Shown: piece after piece, positions 1 to 11,471 of the stretch | How the letters are laid out: each line of letters starts with the position of its first letter | Position numbering within the stretch: the first letter of the stretch is position 1 | Assembly (NCBI GenBank): GCA_958450365.1 | Contig: CAUEEP010000267.1 | Span: forward strand, 1 to 64,000 | Length of the DNA: 64,000 bases | Direction of reading: 5' to 3' | Source of the DNA: Mesorhabditis belari | Taxonomy: Eukaryota; Nematoda; Chromadorea; Rhabditida; Rhabditidae | Program-made: the position numbers and the translations under genes | The notes under the pieces: generated by a model | Seen by the model: only the letters and a program-made list of their open reading frames with translations | Databases searched by the model: none | Told to the model about the DNA's origin: nothing

Positions 1-240
1 TTGGATCGCAATTTTAGACGAGACGAAACCTCATCAAGGATTACAAGAGGTTGACAAAGGTGAAACAAATGGAAGACGCCATCATTGGAATGGACTTTTC
101 ACTGGCGGTTTGTGATCTCTGCGATCTTGCGAGATGGTGGATGTTCTTCGGTTCATTCAAAAACTGTTTAAAGAATGAAGCGCTTTTTTTTAAAACACAC
201 TTATTTCTTTTCATTTTTCTTATTTCTATCCCCTGATTTT

Positions 241-663
241 CAGCGATTCGTGTCTCCGGAACTCAGTCCCACTCAGCCGGCACGGGAATCTTCTATCCCG
301 ATCAAACGACTTGTGATGCAACAGTGATGAATGGACACACAATGGCCATTGTGGGATAGATGGTAAACACAAAAGATAGTTTGAAGAAGGAACAAGTACT
401 TTTTAGGAACCGAGAATGGGATCGACTATTGGATCATTCGAAATTGGTGGGGTCCGGACTGGGCTTGAAGGCGGATATTTAAGAGTGAGTTCAGTTAGAG
501 AAGAGAATTGGATTTAAAACTCATTCGAAAAGAAATTCAAATATTGGGAAGATCATATTTATTTCTTTCTTAATTTTCTTCAAGATCAAAGATTTTAGCG
601 AGTTCTATTTTTCAGATGCGAAAGGGTGTCGACAATTGCGGGATCGAGACTCGCGGTGTCTAG
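241..663 (+). pseudogene. Papain-family cysteine protease, C-terminal part, decayed
   Basis: The plus strand encodes the C-terminal catalytic region of a papain-type (C1A) protease. One segment reads AIRVSGTQSHSAGTGIFYP and then MNGHTMAIVG with the active-site His; after a short intron come TENGIDYWIIRNWWGPDW with the active-site Asn region, EGGYLR, and MRKGVDNCGIETRGV followed by TAG at 661-663. The Trp expected after AIVG is a TAG stop at about 357-359, and the frame shifts by one base between WGPDWA and EGGYLR at about 466. The N-terminal half with the catalytic Cys is not in the window. Damage at two points suggests a pseudogene, though an assembly error at one of them cannot be excluded. 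It differs clearly from the cathepsin B-like gene at 24140-25664. Confidence 0.75.
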
Positions 664-1479
664 GTGCCGGTGATGATCTAGGGAAAAAAGGAAGAGGAAA
701 ATTCTTGTCTTTATCGACTCACAGTATTTATTAGCATTTGTACATTTTGTATTTGAGTGCTTTCATATAAAAACTTTTGATGCAATTGATTGAATAGGAA
801 GGAAAAAGAATTTTGACGCCTTTTTCTCTATGTTCTTACAGGGGAGTGTACAAAACGAATCGAAGTTTTCTTAAGCCAAATTTGATGAGGATTCTTATAA
901 AATCAACCGTAAGTCGATCCGATTGCTGGAGTCGAGATATAAAGTATAACAGAAAAGTGTAAGCAAAAGTTTTATTCTGGCTGTATAAAAACAGCACTTT
1001 AACGCACTAGTTTTCGACGTCGTTTTTTCTATGTTCTTACAGGTCATGAGAAATAGATGATGACTGTCTTTGTGATGTTGAACCGATCGATCACCTTCGG
1101 CCTGTAACTTCGTGATTTATGAAAATTTAAAATGTTTTAGAAGTTCGATCTATTACCAGAAAAGTTTTCTACGGTTTTTGAGCCTTTTGATGTGTAAAAA
1201 ACAATACCTAAGAATCAGCGCGTGAATAAAGATTTTCTATTTTCATCATTAACAACACGTTTGTCGGATTCAACTTGATGATCCAATAGAAGTTGAATCC
1301 GACAAACGCGTTGATTGAGATGAGAAATAGGTTGGAAGAACGCATAAACGATAAAACAATCATCGAAGTGACTGTGATCTAAGGATTTGACATCTCATAA
1401 GTTTTGAACTAAAACAAGTTATAAAACTGTAAATGGCAAAACTTCTTTAGTTTTCCTATTTCTTCTCAAAATGACAATG
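664..1479. other. Gene-free stretch
   Basis: No exon or recognisable protein was found. A short inverted repeat at about 1256-1313 (ACACGTTTGTCGGATTCAAC and its complement) can form a hairpin. The rest looks like unconstrained AT-rich DNA. Confidence 0.5.
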
Positions 1480-1489
1480 ATGTTGCAGT

Positions 1490-3640
1490 GCAAATCGTCC
1501 ATGAACAACGTTGGACCCAAAGAGTTTCAGAGAGTTTTGTAACACAAAAGCTTCACGGAAGATTTCCTGCAAGCGATTGCGTTCTTGAAGAAACTCGAAT
1601 TCCATCTACATCTTCTTTCAAGCTCTTTCGTATTCCATCCACATTCGTTCCCTTTATCCGTTGATTGTGATCGAAATTTCAGAAGGGGCGATTTGTTGGC
1701 ACTCGTTCCACAACTCCAAACAGCCAGAACAAAAAAGAACAAAAGAGTTGAGCTGGATGTGAGATGAAAATGTGGTTGGTTTGAAGAAACTCTAAAAGAT
1801 TTCATGAGAAATTTGTGATCTTATATAATTTGGCATCCTTTATAAACTCTTTTCAAAAGCCTAAATAAAAACTTTCTATCTACTCGTGAAGATGGGTTTT
1901 TGTTTCTAATCATGTCATGAAAAATGGCTCTTTTCCTATTGGACTATCAAGCTTTCCCTTCACGTTTCAGTTTGGTTTTTCTAAGACTCCCAACTCCACA
2001 ACATCGAAAGCCCGTATCCCCAGATTGATATCTCTATTCTTATTTCTATTAATCTTACAATGCAAAGACATTCATGTCTTCGTTATCGACAGGGTTTTAG
2101 ATTATTCGATGGTTTTGAATAACCATCCTAAAGGAAAGAGGCTTTTTCTCCTTATCAGTTCCTCAACTATCCCTTTAAGCATCCAATATGAATGAGTTCT
2201 CATTGTTCTTTGCAACCCTTGAGCAATTTCTTTTGTCTTCTCATTGTCCTCTGAAAGAAACACTTGTCTTCACAAAGCTCACTCCCATTATTCCCAACCA
2301 AAACTTCCTAGCAATCCGAAGGTGTTTAATCGATTATTTCTGAGTTTTTCTTCGAAATGTCCCTCTATTTCCCTATTCCCGTTACCTCCTGGAGCTGAAG
2401 TCACCAATTCTTCGATCGATCTCTTTCAAACAATATCACGAAGTCTATCAAGTAAATCGAGAACTCAAAAATTCGATCACTACCGGAATCTTTTCGAGGA
2501 AATTGAATTCACTCGAGATCGAATTCCGAGGTGATTCCTGGTCTCGATTCTTTCACTACAACAATGGAGAAGTCAAGGCTCAGGTGGGAGAAAAGGACTC
2601 CTTATTTCCCTACGAAATCCAAAAAATCGAATCAAAACATTTTTGTTCAGCTCCGAAAGCTGTTCAGAAAGAATCTTGCCAAAAATCCAAAAATATATGA
2701 TGATCAACCGAAATCCAAATCGTTCGGAAATGAGCATATTTCAGAAAAATCTTTGGAGAATGATAAACAAATTTTACTGTATTAAAGAGCTGAAATCAAT
2801 ATGGAAAAGCTAGGATTTGTCGACATTCGATGATTTGCACAACTCTTATCTAAACAAGCTCATCTTTCGAAATTCGAACTTACCGCAAAGGTTCAACATG
2901 CTGAGGCAGTTCTTAAAAGTTTTTCAGTGAAAAATCTCGACTTTTAAACTCAAAATCTTTTGGGACATTGGAAGCAAGGATGAAAAGAAGAAGCAATTTT
3001 GTTTTTTAAATAAATTGAAGCAACTGGAAATTTGTCTCGGAATAGTGGATTGTTGGCTTGGAAAGGAACTGAGGATCTCTGGTCGGAAATAAGGGATTTA
3101 AAATTGGCATTTGAAAGTTTACGAAATGTCATTCGATTGGCGATGGGATGAGTGGGATGCGTGGAAAAAAGATTTTGAGGGAAATCTCGAAAGGACATGG
3201 GAGTTAGGCCAGCCGATTTTCATTCACCAGAGAGGCTTCGCCAGGCCAGAAATTGTCTTGGGGAAATCGAGCCAGATCCGACGCTTGAGGCCAGCTTTCT
3301 AAAGAGGTTTTTGAGGAATACTGAAGCTGAGATGAAGTCCAGTCACTTTCATTTTAAAAGGGTTTAATGATTTGGAACCAAATTTAAATAAAAACCTAAA
3401 AATGGCAGTCTTTTAGTGCCGCGACTCATAGGGGTCTTTCGAAAACCTCTCAAACCTGCCTAGAGTTATTTTCTTTTTTGCTCTTTTTGTCGAAGATTGG
3501 CCAGAGGATGTGGATAAAGAATTTGAAGATTATTTACATCACATGGTGAATGTCTATCAATTCAATTTTATGGACGAATTTATGAGAAAGCGAGCGTTTA
3601 ACTTCATCGAAACCTAATTCTCAACAATCTTTCTCAAATT
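1490..3640 (+). other. Scattered open segments, possible decayed gene of unknown type
   Basis: Several open segments lie on the plus strand without a convincing start-to-stop model. One at 1490-1667 follows a TTGCAG acceptor and reads VQIVHEQR...VSESF. A longer one ends at 2700 and contains SLEIEFRGDSWSRFF and GEVKAQVGEKDSLFPYEI. Another at 3478-3618 reads VEDWPEDVDKEFEDYLHHMV and ends in TAA. I recognise none of these. Frame changes between neighbouring segments and the lack of consistent splice phases suggest a degraded gene, but short genuine exons are possible. Confidence 0.25.
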
Positions 3641-3699
3641 AGCTTTGAAACATCTGTTTTTAATCTTTATAATACAAATTTCGATATTGTGATATTTTG

Positions 3700-5735
3700 A
3701 TTGATGTAAATCATTCTCGTCTCTCTTTCTTTGGAACTCAACTTCGACCTCATTTTTCGAAAAGTTCCGAAGTTTCAAAGATAGGAGCCTTCCGTTCTAT
3801 TTGGCTTCTAAAAAGTTTATAAACGGTAAAAACAAATGAAAATACGGTGAACTTGAAGCTGTAGATCTTCGCCTTCGTGAAAATCTCGAGAAAAAGTGTC
3901 AGTGATGTCTTCGTAGAAAGTCCACTGAGATTCGTGCAACGCCATTAAGCCGTTTTTCTATGGAAAAATGAATTTTATGTGATGGACAGAAGCAAAGGTG
4001 TTTTTTGCAAATGGACAGCTAAAGGCCTTTGATAAGACAAACAAACCGATCACTCGATTTGTTTTATTGATGTGACTCATCGCTAAGAATTGTGTGTTCC
4101 TTGATTTGTGGAAATCAAAGTGATTCGATCTTTCGAGACGGAGCCCACTTTCTAGTCTTTTCCTTTCGCTTTTAAAACAGTACCAGAGCATTGTTTTTCT
4201 TATGAATTTATTTTTAGAAACGAATAAAACACTTGTGCAGTGCGTGAGAGCCGAGCCGATGGGGCAATGATTATTTAGATATGTTATTCCGGAATCTAAC
4301 ACAATCACTAATCTAGAAAATACAATGAATAGAATCAATCGTTGGTTTAATGTTTCAAAAGCGAAAGGAAAAGACTACAAAGTGGGCTCCGTCTCGAAAG
4401 ATCGAATCACTTTGACGAATCAAAATATCAAGTCACTTTGACAATATACAACATGTGCATACAACAGATGGCAAAAAAGCTTTTCGCATCTCAAACCTTA
4501 TACTTCGCGCTGTTTGTTTTCCCTCAATTGCTACTTATCGTAAAGCGTTCATTACCTACTGCCGCCCTTTGCTCGAGTACGCCACTTTTGTTTGGTCTCC
4601 CTGCCTCCAAAGTTAATTTCTTTGGTTGAGAACGTTCAGCGTCGTTTCGGTAGGAGGGCGTATGCCCGTTGTTTCCCATCGAAAGAAATTCCTTGCTATT
4701 CTGATCGACTTGCTCTTTTTGACCTTAAACCCTTATCCCATCGCCGCATTTATTTTGATTTGGTCTTATGCTATAAAATCATCTTCTCTCCTAACTCTCA
4801 TCCGGAACTTAAAGGACTCTTTAAGATTTCGAATCACGCCAGAAGAACTCCATAGTCACAACTTTCAGATTACCCCCTTTCAAAGCTTTCATAACCGCCA
4901 ACCGTATCATTCTTTTGCTTGTCGTGTTCCTCGTATTTGGAATAAGTTACCTTGTGATATTTTTCGTCTCTGAACTATTTTAAATCCTCAATATATAAGC
5001 TCGATCTTGTAGCTCTGTCAATTTTAAATTAGTTTTTAATGTCATATATACACGTGTCTAATTGTAGTTGTGTTTGTATATCAATTATCTTTCTTCGTCT
5101 ACGCTGTTCAATCTGTTTGCATTGTCACTTTTCCTTGTCGGATAAAGTATATATATAATGTTTCAAAAGCGAAAGGAAAAGACTACAAAGTGGGTTCCGT
5201 CTCGAAAGATCGAATCACTTTGACGAATCAAAATATTGAGTCACTTTGACAATATACAACATGTGCAAGTGTTTTCTGTACCGATGTAATAAAAGCTATT
5301 CTAATTAAAACTACAATTTCCAAGAATCAAGGAACACATAATTTTTAGTGATGAGTCAAATCAATAAAATAAAGCGAGTGATCGGTTTATTTGTCTTATC
5401 AAGGCCCTTAGCTGTCCATTTGCAAAAAACACTTTTGCTTCTGTCCATCACATAAAATTCCATTTTTCCAAGGAAAACGGCTTAATGACGTTGCACGAAC
5501 TTCAGTGGACTTTCTACGAAGACATCACCGACACTTTTTCTCGAGATTTCTAGGAGACGAAGATCTACAGCTTCAAGTTCACCGTATTTTCAATTGTTTT
5601 TACCGTTTACGTAAACTTTTTTAGAAGCCAAATGGGAACGGAAGGCTCCCTATCTTTTGAACTTCGGAACTTTTCGAAAAATGAGGTCGAAGTTGAGTTC
5701 AGAAAAAGAGAGCCGAGAATGATTTACATCAACAG
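3700..5735. repeat. Large imperfect palindrome (inverted partial gene duplication)
   Basis: The left arm (about 3700-4178) is the reverse complement of a right arm made of 4348-4453 plus 5263-5735. Matching stretches include CGACCTCATTTTTCGAAAAG and GATGGACAGAAGCAAAGGTG against their complements on the right. The right arm runs into exon 1 of the unknown gene at 5632, so the left arm is an inverted copy of that gene's 5' region. The arms differ by scattered substitutions and small indels. A LINE fragment sits in the right half. Confidence 0.7.
4454..5156 (+). mobile_element. 5'-truncated non-LTR retrotransposon (LINE) with flanking direct repeats
   Basis: The interval encodes the C-terminal end of a LINE reverse-transcriptase ORF: AFITYCRPLLEYATFVWSP, then VENVQRRFGRRAY, DRLALFDLKPLSHRRIYFDL and SFACRVPRIWNKLP, ending at 4973. 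This arrangement is known from CR1/Jockey-type elements. One frameshift near 4612 separates the first block from the rest. A short 3' UTR ends in a TA-rich tail (GTATATATATA). The element is flanked by direct copies of a 106-bp sequence, 4348-4453 and 5157-5262, differing at about three positions, best read as an unusually long target-site duplication. The clade assignment is from memory of the family and is tentative. Confidence 0.75.
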
Positions 5736-7116
5736 TCAGAACTCTGACAACCGGGTAAGAAAAAAGTTTTGTTAGATGAGCAAGAAATTTCAGTATTCGT
5801 GGAGAATCGCGGCTGGAAAATGCGAACTATTTATGTTTAATCTCGACTGGGATCCGCTTCAGGAAACAATCAAGGACTGGGCCACACAAGTGAGTCTTAT
5901 AGGACGCTTTTTTACTGAGCAATAGCTTTGATTGAACACACTAACTTAACTGAATACCTAAGGTATGAGTGAAAATGGGAACCCAAATGTCATGCTTCCT
6001 AGGTGGAACTTTTTCCGCACGTGGAGTTGTATTTCCATTGGAAAGATGCACAAGACAAAACCATCTTCATGAAATATCGTTGTCTTCGTTTTGACTTGAA
6101 AGAATGGAATGAGACAAGAATACCGACGCGGGATAGCTCGAATAGGTAGGTGATTGCGTTGACTACCGGTTGTCTAAAAAATTCTCCATTTAAACTTAAA
6201 TTTCCAAAAAGTTTAAGTGGCTCAAGGTGGGTCTTGGTGTCAAAGCTGGTGGTGGACTTGGATCTGCGCGATATCTAGTGCGTAGTATTCTGGGCCAACT
6301 TTTTATCTCTCATTTGTTTTACAATTTTACAGACACTGGATGCCATCATTTATGAAACATCGCCCTTTGCTCGGTGGTCGAGATTTGATGAGACCGCTAC
6401 TTTGTGCTAGCGACGAGGTGCAGCAATTTGGTGATTGTCAAGTTCAAGGTGCCTTTTTGCGTCATCACCATTGCTCACGGTTATTTAGGAATCAAATTTG
6501 ACGGAACGTTACTATACTTTATGCTCAAAAATGTCACCAAAGAAAAAATGACGGCCTCATTTTCGCGTTGGGAACCATACAAAGCAGGGTTGCGATTCCT
6601 TTACCCCGGTCGCGACAATCGATATTATATTGGTAGAAAGGTAATGGGCAAACAGACCAATTATTGTCCTTAAATCCTGGCTTATTTTATAGCATGTCTT
6701 CACTTCGGGGCAAACCACAGAAATGGGGATCAGCTTTCGAAATCCACGTTGCCTTCAGAAACTAGATGAATGGAAAAACATGGTTGTTTCAGTTTGGTCT
6801 TACTGTTTATGTTTACTTTCTTAGCCATCGCCACAAATTCCATACGTGCTCATTGAAATAAAATCGAATACCAAGGCCTTCAACTTTTACGTCGCATTTA
6901 ACCTCATAAAAAGGTTTGTCGAAAAGATCTTACTAAAATTTAATTCGTTTCAGTACATGGATGCCCTCGTTTACTACTGAAGAACCTTTCACAGGCCCAT
7001 TCAGGACAACAACAACCCAACGGGCAGTCTCGGGTTCAAATTCTCGTGAATTCACTCCGCGACCTCCTCGCGTTAGGCCTTTTGAAAGAGGAAGTGGAGC
7101 TTCTCAACCATTTTGA
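5632..7116 (+). CDS. Multi-exon gene of unknown function
   Basis: A chain of exons with matching phases can be read on the plus strand: 5632-5754, 5794-5889, 6003-6146, an uncertain stretch at 6190-6420, about 6420-6640, 6693-6782, 6825-6913 and 6954-7116 (TGA). The product includes MGTEGSLSFELRNFSKNEVE, YSWRIAAGKCELFMFNLDW, VELFPHVELYFHWKDAQDK, FSRWEPYKAGLRFLYPGRDN and a Pro/Arg/Thr-rich tail with TPRPPRVRPFERG. The motif WMPSF occurs twice (HWMPSFMKHRPLL and STWMPSFTTEEPF), suggesting an internal repeat. No family is recognised and no transmembrane segment is evident. The ATG at 5632 is the first in frame, but an upstream exon inside the palindrome arm may exist. Part of the 5' end is duplicated in inverted orientation at 3700-4178. 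Confidence 0.5.
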
Positions 7117-7327
7117 CACAACAGCATTCATTCCAATTGCAGATCTTGGAACTAAAGTTCATTTCTGTAATACAAGCATACTTTAAACACTAGCATTAGC
7201 CCAACTGATATTCGTATAAGCTATTCAGCTAATATCGCCATTATTTTGCCTCAAATTGTTGTCCTCTTTCTTTATATGCTTGTTTCGTTTGTTTATTCAC
7301 CTATCCAGTTATTTTTAAGGTTTCATA

Positions 7328-7573
7328 ACGGTTAACGGCGAGCGCAGCGATTATCGCGCGCGTCCATTTTTTGACCAACTTGCATCCCGCTTTTAGATTG
7401 ATTTATGTTGATAACTTTTGATAAAACGAATAGCTTCTAAAAGTTAACGTTCTAAGCCATCAAAATCGTATTATCATTTCCCTGATCTGGCAAGTTTAAG
7501 GTGCTTAAAAATGAGCTACAAGTAGGCCAAAAAATTGACCACCGCCGACAATCGCTACCCCCGCTGTTAACCG
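7328..7573. repeat. Foldback MITE-like element
   Basis: The ends are inverted: ACGGTTAACGGCGAGCGCAG at the left and the complement-like GCTACCCCCGCTGTTAACCG at the right, with pairing continuing inward (CCATTTTTTGACCAAC against GACCACCGCC... on the other arm). There is no coding capacity. It is likely a non-autonomous DNA element. Confidence 0.55.
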
Positions 7574-8974
7574 TAAAGATCCCATAAAGCAATTATGCCA
7601 TAAGCTTTTCTCATAAAAGTGATGTCGAGAATCTTTTTCAAAATTGCGAGTGATCAATGGCATTGGAGCCAGAAAGGTAAACAAAACATTGCTGGTTTCG
7701 CGTAAAAATCACACCCGGCAATAAAGTTTTTTTAACGTTTTTTCTACGCATCAAGAACAGGCCATATGCTGAAATCTTTTTGAAATTCTAAAATGAAATC
7801 AATGTCCGTGTCGTTGTACAATCCTCCACTGGTGATCCATTGGTGATTAACAAAATAAAGATCGGACCTTCTCAGCGTGGCCAGTGATGGCTGAGAAAAA
7901 TCCTGACACGTAACATTATTGCGATTGTGGTTATTTTGTTTGGCATTTCTGCATCTTTGCCTCGCCAACAAGCTGACATGCAAATTGACCTTTGACATCT
8001 TACTTCATCATTGAATTTTAGTATATTTTATCCTAGTTTTCATATGGTTTTATAAACATAAACACTATATAACGGAATGGAATTTTGGTCCAGCTCGAGG
8101 CTAAGCTATATACAACGGCATTCTCTAGAATGGAAAGCACTAATGCTTTTATATGAAAACTTATAATTCCAGCCTTTTGCCAATGATTCTATGCCCACCA
8201 AAGCCTGCAACCGTCACGAAAGAGCTTGGAGTAAGCGTATTAGGCTTTGTTAGCAATGAGCAGTTAGTATTTCGACTACTGTATCCATTCTAATAGTTTT
8301 ACAGGTTATTAAAGTCGCGTACTATTGAATACCATAAGTTTTTCCCAGTTCATGAGCTTAATGAAATAGTTGCACTCTTTATTCGCATCAGAGTGAATAC
8401 GGTAACTATTTTGTTAGTGTTAAGCAATCTAAGGTGATCTAAAGTGCAATCGCTATATTTTTACCAAAGATATCGCAGAAAATTTCCATTTATTCTGTTT
8501 GGTTCTGTGGGGCAAAGATGCAGAAGTACCATTTTTTTAAAAACAGTTTACCAAAGAGTTCGTTTAGACTCTTGCTCCATAGTTTAAACTTCAAAAAAAG
8601 CTGTTATGCAAGGAAATAGTCTTGAGAGAAGAGAGAAGGCTGAGTCATCGCCTTTCCCATAAATCAATCTTCGAAAGGGCGACCTTTTTTCTTTCGATTT
8701 CAAATTGTTTGGTTCACCTATTGGACAACCTACTTAATCCATCTGATTTCCTAATCATAAACTCTCTCTATTTACATAATTTTTATCTGCAATGCAAAGA
8801 AAGCGGCTTGAAAGTGAACTGAAAAGAATCGAAGAGGTTGGTGATCAAAAAAAATTTCAAAGTAACATATAACTTGAATATTTCTCTGAAGAACGATTTT
8901 AGATTAGCTTGGCAAGTCATAGACGATTATCTTAGACAACAACTTGTCTATTTCATAGACCGCAAAAAAGAACA
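7574..8974. other. Gene-poor stretch
   Basis: The only long frame is on the minus strand at 7744-7998 and ends in GGLYNDTDIDFILEFQKDF. It matches no family I know and has no convincing neighbouring exon. Nothing else recognisable. Confidence 0.35.
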
Positions 8975-9196
8975 TTAATCCAAAAGGTATTCTCCATTAT
9001 TATCGATGACTTCTTGCCATCTTTGACGCAATTCCTTGATATTATTCTCAACAAACTGAGCGTCCTTCTGAGCAAAGTAGAAATCAAGTGCATTTTTGAC
9101 TTGAGCTTGATCATCGAAATGTTTTCCATAGAGAAAACATCGAACATTTCTGCCAATTCCTGAATGTTTCCTGAAAAGCATCATTTTATTCTTCAC
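8975..9196 (-). mobile_element. Mariner transposase fragment (C-terminal)
   Basis: The minus strand reads LYGKHFDDQAQVKNALDFYF, then a segment ending in ELRQRWQEVIDNNGEYLLD. This is the characteristic C-terminal block of mariner transposases (a GKxFxD...VKxAL...FF region followed by LPxRWQxVIDNxGxY). Only about 65 residues remain and no catalytic residue is present. The fragment begins immediately downstream of the histone H2A stop codon, so it now forms the 3' flank of that gene. Confidence 0.8.
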
Positions 9197-10122
9197 TCAA
9201 CTCAAAGCATTTGGCTTCTCGCGAACATTACAGAACAATTTCCCATCAATGCCGTGGCCGATGATGAGCTGCTCTTCGGTGTGTCCTTTCTTGATTCGCT
9301 TCCTCGCCGCGTGTTTCTCATCCCAAAAACATTGCTGGAAGAGGAACGGATAGACGAGTGGCAGTACTCCACCCGAAGGAATCGTGCTCTTCGCGAGTAA
9401 TCTCGACAATTCCTCATCATTTCGAATCGACAACTGCAGGTGCCGGGGCAGAATTCGACGTTTCTCCGCGTCTCGCGATACGTTTCCCGACAATTCCAAC
9501 AACTGGAAATACTTTCTATTAAGTACTCGAGATGATTTGTTCAAGATTTGGTATTTATTCCTTTTCTATAAGATCGCGAGCAGTTCTTTAGCTTCTGGCC
9601 GATCTTTACGTTTCAGATTCTCGTCAAAAATGCGCCTGACTTTGAATTTCTCACTTGGTCTAGGTATTTCTGTGTATGCACACTCAATAAGTATGGGGAG
9701 ACGCAAAGAAAACAAATATAAGATGCTCACCTCAGCAGTCATATACTCCAGAACGGCTGCCAAATAGACCGCAGCACCGGCACCAATTCGGAGTTTCGGA
9801 TTTCCCTAAAGCCCTCTAAAGCTCATCAGTTTTGTGTGATCCATTTGAGCTGATATTAGCCTAACAGCTATTGCCAATAGACAAAAATTAAGTTGATTGA
9901 TCAATTTAACCAAAAAAACGATCTCACCAGGAAAGAACAAAGTGTCTAAAAACAAAATGCAGATTTGGTAAATATTATCCCGCTTCTATTGCCAACCTTT
10001 CGCAAATATCGCTCACAACGACTGACAGGAAACGTTAATCCGGCTCTCGTGGATCGCGATTGTCGAGTCGTTTTCTTCTTGGCTTTTTTGGCCAATCTTC
10101 CTCCTCTTCCTCCTGGTGGCAT
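9197..10122 (-). CDS. Histone H2A variant, 3 exons
   Basis: Three minus-strand exons join in phase 0: 10122-9997, 9805-9731 and 9502-9197 (stop at 9199-9197), giving 168 residues. Exon 1 encodes a basic N-terminus ([20 protein letters not shown]) and [17 protein letters not shown]; exon 2 [20 protein letters not shown] and YMTAE; exon 3 [20 protein letters not shown], then [18 protein letters not shown]. These are the H2A alpha-1, alpha-2 and alpha-3 regions, with the acidic-patch residues in LEYMTAE and NDEEL kept. After GGVLP the tail departs from any H2A I know ([20 protein letters not shown] and about 40 more residues). Replication-dependent H2A genes usually lack introns, so two introns suggest a replacement-type variant. 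Nucleosomal function is inferred. Confidence 0.85.
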
Positions 10123-11471
10123 CACAGAAAATAGATGAAAATGTTTAACAGAATAAAAAGCTGTTGAATAATGGATATCAATCGAATCTTCCTTTATAAA
10201 TAGAGCTAGAAGAATCCAGCTTTTTATAGAAGAAAAAGCTAGAAAAAGTCGAGTCGAAATCCGTCGAATCCTGTCAAAATGGCTGGGAAAAAGGGGGAAA
10301 AGGACGGTGACTCATTCGGCTTTTCCTAGAAGTTTTTACAATAAGCCTTTTTTGCAGGAAAGGCAGAAGAAATGAAAAAAAACAGCCACTAGCTAAGTGT
10401 GTAGTTGGTAATAAATATGTATGCTTGAAGAAGTCCGAGAGTACCTGTGAAAGCTGTTGAACAAAACGAGGCAAAGCCGAGACTTATTCCTCAGAAATTA
10501 GCATACAAAACGATCGAATATTCATTTAAAAAGCTTAGTTTGCAGATTAATTTTAAATAAAAACAATTTTCTTGAATTTTTATTATTTCCATCTGCAAAG
10601 TTTATCGAAAAGTTATTAAAAACAAGCATTAGGTCGGTCGGACTGAAAATGGTTGGCTTTTCTTTTTTATTAACTTTTGCCTAGTTTTTGAGAATTTAGG
10701 TGCACTTAAAACAGAATTGTTGCCGAGAAAAGCTCAGTTAACATCACTTTCGTTTTTTTTTGGTCAGAAATCAGATGATCCGATCGAAATTTCATCGAAT
10801 CGGCTTCAATTTGATGGAGATGTCATCAGATAAGATCGGTTATATTTGGATAGCAATCTGATCCAATATTATCCCATGAAATCTGATCGGATTTCAAGTC
10901 TATTTGAAACTTTCCAGCCCATGATGTTTTGTGTGATGGATCAGGCCATGTGTACCTACAAGGAAATCAAATGGGAATCAGTCTACTCTGCGTGTTTTAC
11001 GCTTTCTTCGGCGCTACCGCTATCAATTGGAATCCAATAACTGGTAGATCGACGCGTTCAGTGAGAAATTCATTGGAAATAAAAATTCTCCTTATTAAAC
11101 GATCTTTAATTTTTGTGAAACTCGAAAGAGGTTTGATAAAAGAATTCCTGTCAATTATTTATGAAATTCTCGAAATGTTGCTGTGCATTTAATGGAAAAA
11201 AAAAGGAAAAATTACTTCCAAACTTATGGTTATGATTCTGTAAAAAAGCACAAAAACATGCAAAAATCAATCAGAAAAAACTGTTTTTTGGCACAAGAAA
11301 AAGGCGAATTTTTAGTTTCTACAGATAAGGGAGTCGTATTCTGTCAAGTCCTTTCAACTGTTTTTTCAGCTAACTTTAAACCACACTTCTTCTTCGTCAA
11401 CAAAGGTCTTCTTCGTCTTAAAGTCTTCTTTTTAACAATAAACAGTTTGAAAGCATATTTTCAGGAAGAAA
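10123..11471. other. Gene-free stretch between H2A and K1
   Basis: This holds the upstream regions of the divergent H2A (minus) and K1 (plus) genes, so promoters should lie here, but no specific element can be identified. Short open frames at 10846-11192 and 11183-11506 are not convincing. Confidence 0.4.

Noticed and set aside
1527..2785. Overlapping short ORFs on both strands as genes
   Set aside because: No consistent start, splice sites or family match; kept only as a low-confidence open segment.
4438..4855. Host gene at the LINE
   Set aside because: The frame matches a reverse-transcriptase C-terminus and is broken by a frameshift; it is a transposon remnant.
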